Assembly (NCBI RefSeq): GCF_018224615.1
Contig: NZ_JAGTUK010000001.1
Span: 620,001-684,000 of the forward strand
Origin: Microbacterium paraoxydans
GTDB lineage: Bacteria > Actinomycetota > Actinomycetes > Actinomycetales > Microbacteriaceae
Direction: 5' to 3'
DNA length: 64,000 nucleotides
Position numbers and translations under genes: made by a program. The notes below the pieces were generated by a model. That model was not told where the DNA came from and ran no database searches. It saw only the letters and a list, made by a program, of their open reading frames with translations. Shown here in pieces: positions 19,437 to 28,293 of this stretch. How positions within the stretch are numbered: position 1 is the first letter of the stretch; each line of letters begins with the position of its first letter.

Positions 19437-20939
19437 TCAGTGACTGCGGCGAGCCCGCACGATGTGCGCGGCGACCAGCCCACTGCCGACGAGCGCGAGC
19501 AGTGTTCCACCGGCCAGGAGCAAGGGCGACACGCTGCCGCCGGTCGTCGCGAGAGCGCCGGTGCCGGGGTCGGCGGGCGCGGCCTGCGCGGGGACGTTCG
19601 GCGTGCCGGGGTCGGCCGGCGTGCCGGGGTCGGCCGGGGCGTTCGGGTCGGCGGGGGTGCCGGGGTCGGCCGGGGCGTTCGGGGCGGCGGGGAAAGTGTT
19701 GGTGACCACGATCTCCGCCGTAGGCTCTGCCGCATCGGCGACGGTGGCGGCCGGACTGACGGTGACGTCGGCGGCGCCGCCGTTCTCGGTCTCGGTGGCG
19801 GTGCAGACACTGGAGACCGGCGCCGTAAGCGTCTTCGTCTCCGCACCCGTGAACGTCAGCGTGCGCGGATAGTCCGGCGCTGATCCGCCTGCCCACTGGC
19901 AGTCGACCACGATCGTGAACGGGCTGGCGGGCGTGGCGTCTCCCTGCACGGCCTTGGTGATCGCCAGCTGGCCCAGGCCGGTGCCGGCCCCGTCGCCGCC
20001 GGCGCTCAGGCGGCGGACCGAACCCGGCGTGTTCCAGGATCGGCCGTCCGCCGTCACCGACAGGGTGTTGCGGTACACGTCGAGGGACGGATCGGTGACC
20101 GTGTTCTGGAACTTGACCTGCACGATCTCGCCGTCGGCGACCGGGCGGCCCATCGAGACCGTGAGTTTCTGGGCCGTGCAGTCGACCGTGTAGTCGTTCG
20201 CGTCCACCGGGGTGAGGTCGGTGAGGAAGCCATCGCCGTCGGTCGTGGAGGTGTGACGGACGAGAATGGGCGACGTGCAGTCGACCTCCTGCCCTGGCTG
20301 CGCCGGGTCGTCGAAGACCAGGGAGGCGAGGGGGCCGCGCGGTGAGGCGACGGTCCACTGGAGTGCCCCCTGGGGATGGCTCTTCCCTTGGTCGGCCGGG
20401 TCGGTCCAGGCGCCCGCCTTGCTGGGCGCGCTGCGGTCGATTCCGGGGATGCCGGTCGCCGTGATGCCGTCGTCGAACGCGGTCCCCGCGTCGCCCGTGA
20501 ACGTGATCGGCACGGTGGTGCCGATCTGCGTGGTCTGGAACTCCGCCCAGAAGTGCGCGGTGCCGTGCACGGAGAGCGGGTGCGTGGTCACGTAGTCGGT
20601 AAGGGTGAACGTGGCCAGGCCCTCGGGGGAGATGGCCGCCTCCGCGACGGTGGTTCCGTTCGCGTCGGTCAGAGAGAAGCCCGAGGTGAGGGCGAGCAGC
20701 TCGGGCGGGAGCTGCAGGGTGAAGGTGTCGCCCGCGTGTGAACCGTTCGGCACGCTCCACGCGAGATCGATCTGCACGTCCGAGCCGGCGGACGCGGTCT
20801 CCTGGACTACCTCGACGCTCGTGATGGCGCCGTCGATCGTCTCCGCCGTCGCGGGTGGAGCCGCGGCGAGAGAACAGGCGAGAAGCGTGGTGAGGACGCC
20901 GGCGGGGGCGAGTGCGCGAGAGTATCTGGTCTTCGTCAT
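19437..20939 (-). CDS. Cell-wall-anchored surface protein with LPXTG-like sorting signal
   Basis: This 500-residue protein has a signal peptide (about residues 1-32), adhesin-like beta-sandwich regions, a DUF5979-like domain (about residues 340-435, starting QLAITKAVQGD), a Pro/Ala/Asp repeat linker, and a C-terminal LATTG motif at about residue 463 followed by a hydrophobic helix and RARR tail. This is a sortase substrate layout with Ala instead of Pro in the motif. The ATG at 20939 follows AAAGGAC; upstream in-frame starts would remove the signal peptide context. No sortase gene is in the window. Confidence 0.85.
   Translation of the reverse strand: MTKTRYSRALAPAGVLTTLLACSLAAAPPATAETIDGAITSVEVVQETASAGSDVQIDLAWSVPNGSHAGDTFTLQLPPELLALTSGFSLTDANGTTVAEAAISPEGLATFTLTDYVTTHPLSVHGTAHFWAEFQTTQIGTTVPITFTGDAGTAFDDGITATGIPGIDRSAPSKAGAWTDPADQGKSHPQGALQWTVASPRGPLASLVFDDPAQPGQEVDCTSPILVRHTSTTDGDGFLTDLTPVDANDYTVDCTAQKLTVSMGRPVADGEIVQVKFQNTVTDPSLDVYRNTLSVTADGRSWNTPGSVRRLSAGGDGAGTGLGQLAITKAVQGDATPASPFTIVVDCQWAGGSAPDYPRTLTFTGAETKTLTAPVSSVCTATETENGGAADVTVSPAATVADAAEPTAEIVVTNTFPAAPNAPADPGTPADPNAPADPGTPADPGTPNVPAQAAPADPGTGALATTGGSVSPLLLAGGTLLALVGSGLVAAHIVRARRSH
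19601..19686 (-). repeat. Tandem repeat encoding PADPGT/PADPNA linker
   Basis: Repeated 18-24 bp units built on GTGCCGGGGTCGGCCGG encode the wall-spanning linker of the surface protein (alternating APADPGTP and APADPNAP). Copy number is likely variable between strains. Confidence 0.8.
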
Positions 20940-20980
20940 TGATTGTCCTTTGTGAGCGCTGCCCGCGAACCGGGCGAGTG

Positions 20981-21012
20981 GTGACACTAACCGGTAGCAT
21001 GTTACACTACAA
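20981..21012. promoter_or_regulatory. Overlapping divergent promoters upstream of surface-protein gene
   Basis: On the minus strand TTGTAG (21012-21007), a 17-base spacer and TAGTGT (20989-20984) form a good promoter for the surface protein. On the plus strand GTGACA (20981-20986), a 16-base spacer and TACACT (21003-21008) form an overlapping promoter pointing the other way. The two TAGTGT-like words form a direct repeat about one and a half turns apart, a possible regulator site. Confidence 0.5.
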
Positions 21013-21264
21013 GTGGGAGGGTCGAGCCCGCCGAGCTTGCGGAGGGGCAGAGCTCGGCAGGCGCTCACAGCACCCAGCGGTGCGACGAACGAGGGGCGGA
21101 GCCGGTCCGACGGGGCCGGGTCCGTCCCTTTTCGCCACCCATGGCCGCGGACCTCGTCTCGGTCGCTGCGGATCGCCCCGCGAACCGGGGTCAGCGCGCC
21201 TCTCGGGCTCGTCGCATCGCCGGTCGTTCGATCCGCGAGCGAGCCGCCCGGTGGAGCCGACGGA
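21013..21264. other. Intergenic stretch without a credible gene
   Basis: I find no convincing protein gene between the surface-protein promoter and the esterase. The plus strand could give a structured RNA: an 8-bp stem at 21030-21037 with 21051-21058, and a weak hairpin followed by CCTTTT at about 21131-21136. This is only a possibility. Confidence 0.4.
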
Positions 21265-22179
21265 TCAGGGGAGCTGCAGGATCCGCGACGCGAACCGCTC
21301 GATCGTGGCGTCGAACGCGGGCTCCTCCGGCCGGTTGAGATGGCCGTGCGTGGTGCCCGGTTCGACGACCGTCGTCACCTCGACGCCCGCGGTGCGCAGC
21401 GCCTCCGCGAAAGCCTCTCCGGAGACGCGCAGCTCGTCGGTCTCGTCGTTGACCATGATCGTGGGAGGGAACGCGGTGAGCGTGTCGGGCGTCGCAGTGC
21501 CGGGGACGGCGTACACCTCGGCGTTGGCGATGTCGCCGCCCAGGTAGTTCTCGTACATCCCGCGCACGAACTCCGGCGGGAACACGTCGGCGGCCGGGGT
21601 CGCGTCGAGGAGCGCCCGCAGCTCTGCGCCGGGGGCGTCCTGCACCGCCTGCAGCGTCGGATAGGCGAGGACCGCGAGCGCGGGCGCGCCGTTGCCGTCG
21701 TGGGCCAGCCGGAGCGCCGCCCCGGTGGCCAGGTTGCCCCCCGCGCTGGCACCGCCGATCGCCCAGTCTCCGGACGCGAGCCTCGACGATCGCGCCCACT
21801 GGAACGCGGCCACCACCTCGTCGTGGGCGACGGGGTAGTGCACGCCCGGTCGTTCCGGGGCGCCGAGGCGCGCAGTCCAGTCGGCCGTCATCGGGGCGAG
21901 CGCATAGTCCACGCTCACCACGACGATCCCGTGGTCGCACAGTGCCCGGGCGACGGCGTCGGCCTCGGGCATGTCGATGTCGCCACCCGCGAAGCCACCG
22001 CCGTGCGCCCATACCAGTCCATGCCCGTTCGGCGACGCCGGGGCGTACACCCTCACCCGGAGCGGTCCGTGCGGTCCGTCGATCGTGTGATCGGTGATGC
22101 GCGGGGCGTGGTGGTCCTCTCCTGCGCGTCGAGTGCGGAGCGGCTCCGTCCGGGAATCCTGGCTGCGAGGTTGTGGCAC
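21265..22179 (-). CDS. Alpha/beta hydrolase, acetyl-esterase (HSL) family
   Basis: The 304-residue protein has the oxyanion-hole motif HGGGF (about residue 70) and the nucleophile elbow GGASAGG (Ser about residue 145), as in hormone-sensitive-lipase-type esterases that cleave short acyl esters. The late Asp/His region contains TTHGHL, supplying the likely catalytic His. No signal peptide is visible. The GTG at 22179 is the first in-frame start but has only a weak ribosome binding site, so the N-terminus is uncertain. Confidence 0.88.
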   Translation of the reverse strand: MPQPRSQDSRTEPLRTRRAGEDHHAPRITDHTIDGPHGPLRVRVYAPASPNGHGLVWAHGGGFAGGDIDMPEADAVARALCDHGIVVVSVDYALAPMTADWTARLGAPERPGVHYPVAHDEVVAAFQWARSSRLASGDWAIGGASAGGNLATGAALRLAHDGNGAPALAVLAYPTLQAVQDAPGAELRALLDATPAADVFPPEFVRGMYENYLGGDIANAEVYAVPGTATPDTLTAFPPTIMVNDETDELRVSGEAFAEALRTAGVEVTTVVEPGTTHGHLNRPEEPAFDATIERFASRILQLP

Positions 22180-22275
22180 CGATCCAGCATGACCGCGTCG
22201 GCGACGTTATCGAGGCCGCCGCTCCGCGCGACCCCGTACGGGATGCAGAACGGGGGAGGGGGCGGGGCTGTTCGG

Positions 22276-22986
22276 TCAGACCGGCGTCGGGGTGGCGCGT
22301 TGTGCGCTCGCCCCGCGCATGATGCGGGCGACGGCCGTGATCAGGAACAGCTGTCCGGTGATGCCCTCCGCGACCGCGACCGCCTGCATGCCAGGGCCGT
22401 CCGGGATCAGGTTGCCGTAGCCGGTGGTGGTGAGAGCAGTGAACGAGAAGAACAGCTGGTCGCCCAGCGAGTCCTTATCGGTGCCGGTGAACAGCGGCTC
22501 CGAGAGGAACTGCGAGGCGAGGTTGTACACGAAGGCGAAGAACATCCCCACGAGGATGTAGGCGGTGATCGCCGCGAGCAGGGCCTCGACGTCGAGCCCC
22601 CGCCGCGTCACCTGGTGCGCGATGATCGCCCAGGGCGCCACCAGCAGAGCGACCATCGAGGCGGCCGACAGCGCGACGGCGAGGGCGGGGGTCCCCGTGC
22701 CGAGGAACGTCGCCACGAGGGCGGCCGCGCCGGCCGTGGACAGCACGACCCAGACCACCCGCTGCACCAGCGCCCGCGCGCGGGTGACCCGGAACACGAT
22801 CGCCACGGTGACGAGCATGGCGAGGAAGGCCCAGGGGCTCGGATCGGAGCTCGGCTGCGCGGCACACAGGCCGTAGGAGAGACCGAGGAGCAGGAGGACG
22901 ACCGCGTAGCCCACCGCCCGGGAGGTCCAGGCGCTGTCGGCCGTGTCGAGCGAGGCGCCCAGGGGCGGATGGGGTGACCGGTTCAT
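22276..22986 (-). CDS. Potassium channel family protein (ion channel domain)
   Basis: The 236-residue membrane protein has about six hydrophobic segments. The K+ selectivity filter TTTGYGN lies between the last two (residues about 195-201). No RCK or cyclic-nucleotide domain follows, so gating control is unknown. The ATG at 22986 follows a GAGAGGAGCG Shine-Dalgarno sequence; a longer in-frame start gives a basic, non-conserved extension and is rejected. Confidence 0.9.
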   Translation of the reverse strand: MNRSPHPPLGASLDTADSAWTSRAVGYAVVLLLLGLSYGLCAAQPSSDPSPWAFLAMLVTVAIVFRVTRARALVQRVVWVVLSTAGAAALVATFLGTGTPALAVALSAASMVALLVAPWAIIAHQVTRRGLDVEALLAAITAYILVGMFFAFVYNLASQFLSEPLFTGTDKDSLGDQLFFSFTALTTTGYGNLIPDGPGMQAVAVAEGITGQLFLITAVARIMRGASAQRATPTPV

Positions 22987-23147
22987 CGTGCGCTCCTCTC
23001 CGCCACGGACGGCACCGTCCGCGGATGCGGACAGTATCCCAGCCGGTCGCCGCCGGACGGGCAGGCGCGGCGGAGGGCGCGGTTCGTCACGGCTCCCCGA
23101 ACCCGTTACACTGGTCGAGTGCATCCGTACGTTCGCGTCGGATGCCT

Positions 23148-23236
23148 GGAGACGTCGCATAGTCCGGCCTAGTGCACCACCCTGCTAAGGTGGAGTCCCC
23201 TTACGGGGACCAGGGGTTCAAATCCCCTCGTCTCCG
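23148..23236 (+). tRNA. tRNA-Ser (anticodon GCT)
   Basis: The acceptor stem GGAGACG pairs with CGTCTCC. The anticodon stem CCACC/GGTGG encloses CTGCTAA, anticodon GCT. The variable arm GTCCCC-TTAC-GGGGAC is long, typical of serine tRNA. TACACT at about 23106 is the likely -10 box. No CCA is encoded. Confidence 0.97.
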
Positions 23237-23298
23237 CAGATCCGAAGCCCCGACGAGTCCGCTCGCCGGGGCTTCGTCGTTCCGGTATCGTCGCCCGC

Positions 23299-24918
23299 AT
23301 GTCCGCTCCCACCCAGCCCCCGCAGCGCGAGGCCTTCGGCTCGCGGAACGTGTTCATCCTGTCGGCCATCGGCTCCGCCGTCGGTCTCGGGAACATCTGG
23401 CGCTTCCCGTACGTGGCGTACGAGGGCGGCGGGGGTGCGTTCCTCATCCCCTACCTCTGCGCGTTGCTGACCGCGGGTATCCCGCTGCTCTTCCTCGACT
23501 ACGCCATCGGGCACCGTTTCCGTGGCTCCGCGCCGCTCGCGTTCCGGCGGCTGCACCGGGCCGCCGAGCCGCTGGGGTGGTGGCAGGTGCTGATCTGCGT
23601 CGTGATCGCGGTGTACTACGCGGTGATCGTGGCGTGGGCTGCCATGTACACCTGGTTCTCGGCCCAGCTCACCTGGGGGGCGGGCAACGAGAACGACTTC
23701 TTCTTCGTCGACTTCCTCCGCTCGGCCGACGTCGCCGAGGCGGGGCTCTCCGGCGAGTTCGTCCCGGGCGTCGGCGTGCCGCTGATCGGCGTGTGGGTGG
23801 TCGTGATCGCGATCATGGCGCTCGGGGTCAAGCGCGGCATCGGCCGCGCGAACATGATCCTGATGCCGCTGCTCACGCTCATGTTCGCGGTGCTGGTGGT
23901 GCAGGCGCTGTTCCTGCCCGGCGCCTTCGACGGCCTCAACGCCTTCTTCACGCCGAACTGGGAGGCGCTCGCCGATCCCGGTGTGTGGGCCTCGGCGTAC
24001 GGGCACATCTTCTTCTCGCTGTCGGTCGCGTTCGGGATCATGGTCACGTACGCGTCGTACCTCAAGCGCAAGACCGATCTGACCGGGTCCGGGCTCGTGG
24101 TGGCTTTCGCGAACTCCGGGTTCGAGATCCTCGCGGGCATCGGAGTGTTCGCGGCGCTCGGATTCATGGCGCACGCGCAGTCGACCGACGTGGCCGGTGT
24201 CGCGACCTCCGGTATCGGGCTCGCGTTCGTGGCATTCCCCACGATCGTCTCCCAGGCGACGGGCGGCTCGATCATCGGCGTGCTGTTCTTCGGGGCGCTC
24301 GTGTTCGCCGGGGTCACGTCGATGATCTCGATCCTGGAGGTGATCGTCGCCGCGCTCCAGGACAAGCTCGGCTGGGGCCGGGTGCGCACGACCCTCATCG
24401 TGTCGATCCCGCTGGCCGTCATCTCGATGGCGCTGTTCTCCACCACGACCGCCCTCGCCGTACTCGACACGACCGACGCGTTCGTGAACGCCTTCGGCAT
24501 CATGGCGGTGGCCCTGGTCGCTGTGATCGTGGTCGCGTGGGTGCTCCACCGCCTGCCCGAGCTGCAGGACCACCTGAACCGCCGGTCGAGCTTCCGCGTC
24601 GGCATCGTCTGGCGCCTTGCGGTGGGCGTGCTCGCTCCGGTCGTGCTCGGCTACCTGCTGATCAGCGAGCTCGTGAGCAAGGTGTCCGAGCCGTACAGCG
24701 GCTATCCGGCGTGGTTCCTGGCGGTGTTCGGCTGGGGCATGGTCGTCGCCCTGATGGTGGGCGGCGTGCTGCTCTCGCTCGTGCCGTGGAGCCGGCGGTC
24801 GCGCGCGAAGGACGACTCCGGCTACGACGAGTTCCTCGAGGACGAGGAGTACGCCGCGGATCCGGAGACGACGGCCATCCGGGTTGCCGCGGTCGAGGCG
24901 AAGGGAGCGGGCGCATGA
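23299..24918 (+). CDS. Neurotransmitter:sodium symporter family transporter (MetP-like)
   Basis: The 539-residue protein has about 12 membrane helices. The N-terminal GSAVGLGNIWRFPYV forms the Na+/substrate site of this family. It is followed, with a 4-base overlap, by a tiny membrane subunit, the arrangement of the methionine/alanine importer MetP-MetS of Corynebacterium. Amino-acid uptake driven by Na+ is therefore likely; the exact substrate is inferred from this pairing. A TATCGT -10-like box lies about six bases before the ATG. Confidence 0.92.
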   Translation: MSAPTQPPQREAFGSRNVFILSAIGSAVGLGNIWRFPYVAYEGGGGAFLIPYLCALLTAGIPLLFLDYAIGHRFRGSAPLAFRRLHRAAEPLGWWQVLICVVIAVYYAVIVAWAAMYTWFSAQLTWGAGNENDFFFVDFLRSADVAEAGLSGEFVPGVGVPLIGVWVVVIAIMALGVKRGIGRANMILMPLLTLMFAVLVVQALFLPGAFDGLNAFFTPNWEALADPGVWASAYGHIFFSLSVAFGIMVTYASYLKRKTDLTGSGLVVAFANSGFEILAGIGVFAALGFMAHAQSTDVAGVATSGIGLAFVAFPTIVSQATGGSIIGVLFFGALVFAGVTSMISILEVIVAALQDKLGWGRVRTTLIVSIPLAVISMALFSTTTALAVLDTTDAFVNAFGIMAVALVAVIVVAWVLHRLPELQDHLNRRSSFRVGIVWRLAVGVLAPVVLGYLLISELVSKVSEPYSGYPAWFLAVFGWGMVVALMVGGVLLSLVPWSRRSRAKDDSGYDEFLEDEEYAADPETTAIRVAAVEAKGAGA

Positions 24919-25049
24919 CCACGACAGCGATCGTGATGATGATCATCGCGATGGTCACGGTGTGGGGCGGCCTCATCGCCGCGATCGTGAACCTCGCCAA
25001 GCATCCGGAGGTCGACGACGCCGAGCCCGCGGTGCCGACCGAGCTGTGA
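24915..25049 (+). CDS. MetS-like small subunit of NSS transporter
   Basis: This 44-residue protein has a single membrane helix (about residues 5-28) and a short acidic tail. Start and stop with the upstream transporter overlap as ATGA. Size, topology and position match MetS, the small subunit required by MetP-type importers. Confidence 0.85.
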   Translation: MTTTAIVMMIIAMVTVWGGLIAAIVNLAKHPEVDDAEPAVPTEL

Positions 25050-25080
25050 ACCGCAGCGCATCAGCGGCCCCGATGGCTCC

Positions 25081-25599
25081 TCAACGGCGAGGGAACGGGG
25101 CCGAGGTGCGCAGGTGCGCGGCAGCGAGCGGGTCGGCCGCGGCGGACTCGTCCACCTCTCCGAAGCGGCGCAACGCTTCCGGGTCGTTCGGGGGAGGCGG
25201 GGTGAGATCGGGCCTGGCGGCGAGCAGCACGAAGTCGGCCGTGCTGCCCGTGACGTGCAGCGACCCGGCGGGCAGACAGTGCAGGTCGATGCGGATATCG
25301 GTGAGATCGCGCTCGATGACGGCGTCGGTGATCGTCCAGGCGGTGAAGTGGTTCGCGGCGGCGGAACCCGTCCATTCCTGACGCACGACACCGGCCACCC
25401 GGAGAAGCCCGGTCGTACCCCGTAGTCGCGGGGCCTGGCGCAGTTCCAGCAGGATGCCGACTGTGCCGCCCAGTACGTCGACGACGACCCTGGTGACCTG
25501 GGTGTCCACGAGAGCGAGCGCGTCGACGAACGGATTCTCGGCGTCCGCGAGGCCGGGCAGGCCGGAAGGGACGCCAAGGAGGAGGTCCTTCACCTGCAT
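25081..25599 (-). CDS. Hypothetical protein (172 aa)
   Basis: I do not recognise this protein. It is soluble and acidic, starts MQVKDLLLGVPSGLPGLADA, and contains a central beta-rich stretch (DTQVTRVVVDVLGGTVGILLEL, only part of a longer region). It ends in a Pro-rich segment and a charged tail. Coding is supported by codon bias and by GGGGAG nine bases before the ATG at 25599. It converges on metS. Upstream in-frame starts run through the intergenic region and look non-coding. Confidence 0.65.
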   Translation of the reverse strand: MQVKDLLLGVPSGLPGLADAENPFVDALALVDTQVTRVVVDVLGGTVGILLELRQAPRLRGTTGLLRVAGVVRQEWTGSAAANHFTAWTITDAVIERDLTDIRIDLHCLPAGSLHVTGSTADFVLLAARPDLTPPPPNDPEALRRFGEVDESAAADPLAAAHLRTSAPFPRR

Positions 25600-25776
25600 G
25601 CCGACTCGCTCCCCGTGATCCCCCAGAGACTCCGACGATACGGGATGCGCGTTCACACTGCATCGGAACGGGGTGTGAACGCTCTCGCTCGCGGACCCGC
25701 CTGATCGGATCAGACCAGAATGATCGGGTGACGCCTCCGGCCCGGCGGTCACGATGGTGGGGAAAAGGAGGAACCC

Positions 25777-26640
25777 ATGATCGGCACGCTCAACGCCCTG
25801 GTGGATCGCGTCGAGTCCGCGCCGGCCGAGGAACTCGACGTGAAGGCGGTGGCTCGCGCGCACGGCACGACCGAGTACCACCTGCGCCGGATGTTCTCGG
25901 CGCTCGCCGGCATGCCCGTCTCGGAGTACGTGCGTCGTCGCCGGATGACGCTCGCCGGGGCGGAGCTCGTCGGCGGCGCACCGAGTCTGCTCGACGTGGC
26001 CGTGCGCCACGGCTATGGCTCGGTCGAGGCGTTCAGCAGGGCGTTCCGCGCCGTGCACGGCATCGGTCCGGCCGAAGCGCGCCGTGACGGGGGTCCTCTC
26101 CGCACACAACCCACGCTCCGGTTCCGCCTGAGCGTCGAAGGGAGCACCCCGATGGACGTCACCATCACGCCACTACCCGCCCTCCACCTGGTCGGCCACG
26201 CCGCGCAGGTCCCCCTGATCCACCGCGGCGTGAACCCCCACATCCAGCAGCACATCGCGGCGATACCGGCCGAGGAGCACGTGCGGCTCAAGGAGCTCAA
26301 CGACGCGGAGCCTTCGGGAATCCTCGCGGTGACCGCCGACGTGGAGCCGGACGCGCCGGAGGGAACGCCTCTGACGTATCTGCACGGCGTCGCGCTGCGT
26401 GAGCGCACACCGGTGTCGGAGGGCCTCGACGTGCTGCGGCTCGACGCGGGCGATTGGGCGGTGTTCGCCGCCGACGGCCCGTTCGCGCAGACTCTGCAGG
26501 ACCTGTGGGCCGCCACCGCGACCGAGTGGTTCCCGTCGAACCCCTGGCGGCTGCGGCCGGGGCCGTCGATCGTGCGGTACCGCGAGTTCCGCGGGGACAC
26601 GGCGGCGTGCGAGCTGTGGTTGCCCGTGGAAGCGCAGTGA
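25777..26640 (+). CDS. AraC-family regulator with GyrI-like effector domain
   Basis: The 287-residue protein has an N-terminal double helix-turn-helix of AraC type (about residues 15-105, including VRHGYGSVEAFSRAFRAVHG) and a C-terminal GyrI-like small-molecule-binding domain (about residues 125-287), as in Rob/BmrR-like sensors of drugs. A strong AAAAGGAGG Shine-Dalgarno sequence precedes the ATG. CTGATCGGATCAG (25700-25712) upstream is a perfect 13-bp palindrome. The neighbouring stand-alone GyrI protein may share its ligand. Confidence 0.9.
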   Translation: MIGTLNALVDRVESAPAEELDVKAVARAHGTTEYHLRRMFSALAGMPVSEYVRRRRMTLAGAELVGGAPSLLDVAVRHGYGSVEAFSRAFRAVHGIGPAEARRDGGPLRTQPTLRFRLSVEGSTPMDVTITPLPALHLVGHAAQVPLIHRGVNPHIQQHIAAIPAEEHVRLKELNDAEPSGILAVTADVEPDAPEGTPLTYLHGVALRERTPVSEGLDVLRLDAGDWAVFAADGPFAQTLQDLWAATATEWFPSNPWRLRPGPSIVRYREFRGDTAACELWLPVEAQ

Positions 26641-26738
26641 GCCGCAGGGGCGGGGCGTGCGACTCGCCCCGCCCCGATGTCGGACGCCCCTGGCACACTG
26701 GCTCGCACACACCGCGTCCGTACTCCGAGAGGCTGGCG

Positions 26739-27374
26739 ATGGCTGCCATCGACCCCAAGAAGACCCTCGACTCCTATCGAGCGAAGCGCGGAGAGTTCCG
26801 CGTGCTCGAGGTGCCGCCGTTGCAGTACCTCATGATCGACGGTGCGGGAGACCCGAACACCTCGCCCGTGTACGCGGAGGCCGTGTCCGCGCTGTTCCCC
26901 GTGGCGTACACGCTCAAGTTCTCGAGCCGGGCCGAGCTCGGGATCGACACGGTCGTGATGCCGCTGGAGGGGCTGTGGCACGCGGAGGACATGGCGTCGT
27001 TCACGTCGCGCAGGGACAAGTCGGCCTGGCAGTGGACGCTGCTGCTGATGGTGGGCGACCACGTGACCCCCGACCTGTTCGCGCGGGCCGTCGATGCGGT
27101 CGAGGCCAAGAGCGCGAAGAAGCGCGAGCCGCTCCCCGCCCTGCGATCGGTGCGACTGGAGACGCTGCAGGAGGGGTTGTGCGTGCAGACGCTGCACGTC
27201 GGTCCGTTCGACGACGAGGCCCCCGTGCTCGAGGAGCTGCACGACCGCTTCATCCCCGACAACGGACTGCGTATGACCGGCCGTCACCACGAGGTGTACC
27301 TGAGCGACATCCGGCGCACCGACCCCGCGAAGCTCCGCACGATCCTGCGGCAGCCGGTCGCGCGCATCGCGTGA
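26739..27374 (+). CDS. GyrI-like small-molecule-binding protein
   Basis: The 211-residue protein is a stand-alone GyrI-like domain: YLMIDGAGDPNTSPVYAEAV near the N-terminus and an LHVGPFDDE segment near residue 155. Such proteins bind hydrophobic small molecules, and some hydrolyse them; the ligand here is unknown. GAGAGG precedes the ATG at 26739. It lies about 100 bases after an AraC-GyrI regulator, suggesting a shared drug- or metabolite-sensing role. Confidence 0.85.
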   Translation: MAAIDPKKTLDSYRAKRGEFRVLEVPPLQYLMIDGAGDPNTSPVYAEAVSALFPVAYTLKFSSRAELGIDTVVMPLEGLWHAEDMASFTSRRDKSAWQWTLLLMVGDHVTPDLFARAVDAVEAKSAKKREPLPALRSVRLETLQEGLCVQTLHVGPFDDEAPVLEELHDRFIPDNGLRMTGRHHEVYLSDIRRTDPAKLRTILRQPVARIA

Positions 27375-27441
27375 CCACACCACGCACGCGGGCGAATGCA
27401 ACCCCCTCTCCGCCGCGGCATCCGAGCGATACCCTTCCCGC

Positions 27442-28245
27442 ATGAGCAGCGTGAAGCATGCGGCGCGCGCGGCGAAGGACTCGACCGCGTTCCGGAGAAC
27501 CGCCCGTGTCGGCTTCGTCGTGCTGGGGCTCATCCACGTGGTGATCGGGTCGATCGCGCTCAGCATCGCCTTCGGCGGTTCGGGAGACGCCGACCAGGAC
27601 GGCGCGATGGAGCGCATCCGGGACAATCCCATCGGCGGGCTGCTGCTGCTCTCGGTCGCGGTCGGGCTGCTCGCGCTCGCCGCGTGGCAGATCGCCAGCG
27701 CCTTCCTCGCGGCCGACCCTGCGGAGACCAAGAAGTGGGGACGGCGCGTCAAGCTCGGCGGCATCGCGGGGGCCTACCTCGTGGTCGCGGTCCTCGCGCT
27801 CATCTACGCGCTGGGCGGTCGTGCCGAGTCGGAGGACGCGTCGCGCACGCTCAGCGAGATCGTCCTGTCCGCGCCCGGCGGCGTCGCGCTGCTGGTGATC
27901 CTCGGCCTGTCGGTGGTGGGCGTCGGCCTCGGCTTCATCGGCAGCGGCATCACGCGGTCGTTCGAGAAGCTGATCGACCTGCCCACCGGGGCGGGGCGCG
28001 CGGGCATCGTGACGCTCGGCGTGGTCGGCTACATCGGCAAGGGCATCGCCGTGGCGGTCACGGGGGTGCTGTTCGTGGTCGCCGCGGTCACGCAGGACCC
28101 GGAGAAGGCGGCCGGTCTCGATGCCGCGTTGCACAGTCTGCTCGCGCTGCCCCTCGGCGGGCTCGTGCTCGGCGCAGTCGGGGTCGGGTTCGCCGTCTAC
28201 GGGGTGTTCTGCATCGCGAGAGCACGGCTGGCGCGCATGTCGTAG
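27442..28245 (+). CDS. DUF1206 family membrane protein
   Basis: The 267-residue protein has six membrane helices arranged as three repeats, each containing a GxxA(K/R)G-like loop (for example GYIGKGIAVAVTG), which is typical of DUF1206. Function is unknown. TACCCT at 27430-27435 lies six bases before the ATG, so the transcript is probably leaderless. Confidence 0.9.
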   Translation: MSSVKHAARAAKDSTAFRRTARVGFVVLGLIHVVIGSIALSIAFGGSGDADQDGAMERIRDNPIGGLLLLSVAVGLLALAAWQIASAFLAADPAETKKWGRRVKLGGIAGAYLVVAVLALIYALGGRAESEDASRTLSEIVLSAPGGVALLVILGLSVVGVGLGFIGSGITRSFEKLIDLPTGAGRAGIVTLGVVGYIGKGIAVAVTGVLFVVAAVTQDPEKAAGLDAALHSLLALPLGGLVLGAVGVGFAVYGVFCIARARLARMS

Positions 28246-28293
28246 CCGCGGAACGCCGCGCCTGCGGTGCTCGGGAGATGGGAGACTGGAACG

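Noticed and set aside
21015..21137. SRP RNA or other known housekeeping RNA in the gap
   Set aside because: The conserved GGAA-tetraloop and asymmetric-loop sequences of SRP RNA, and the hallmarks of RNase P RNA, tmRNA and 6C RNA, are not seen.
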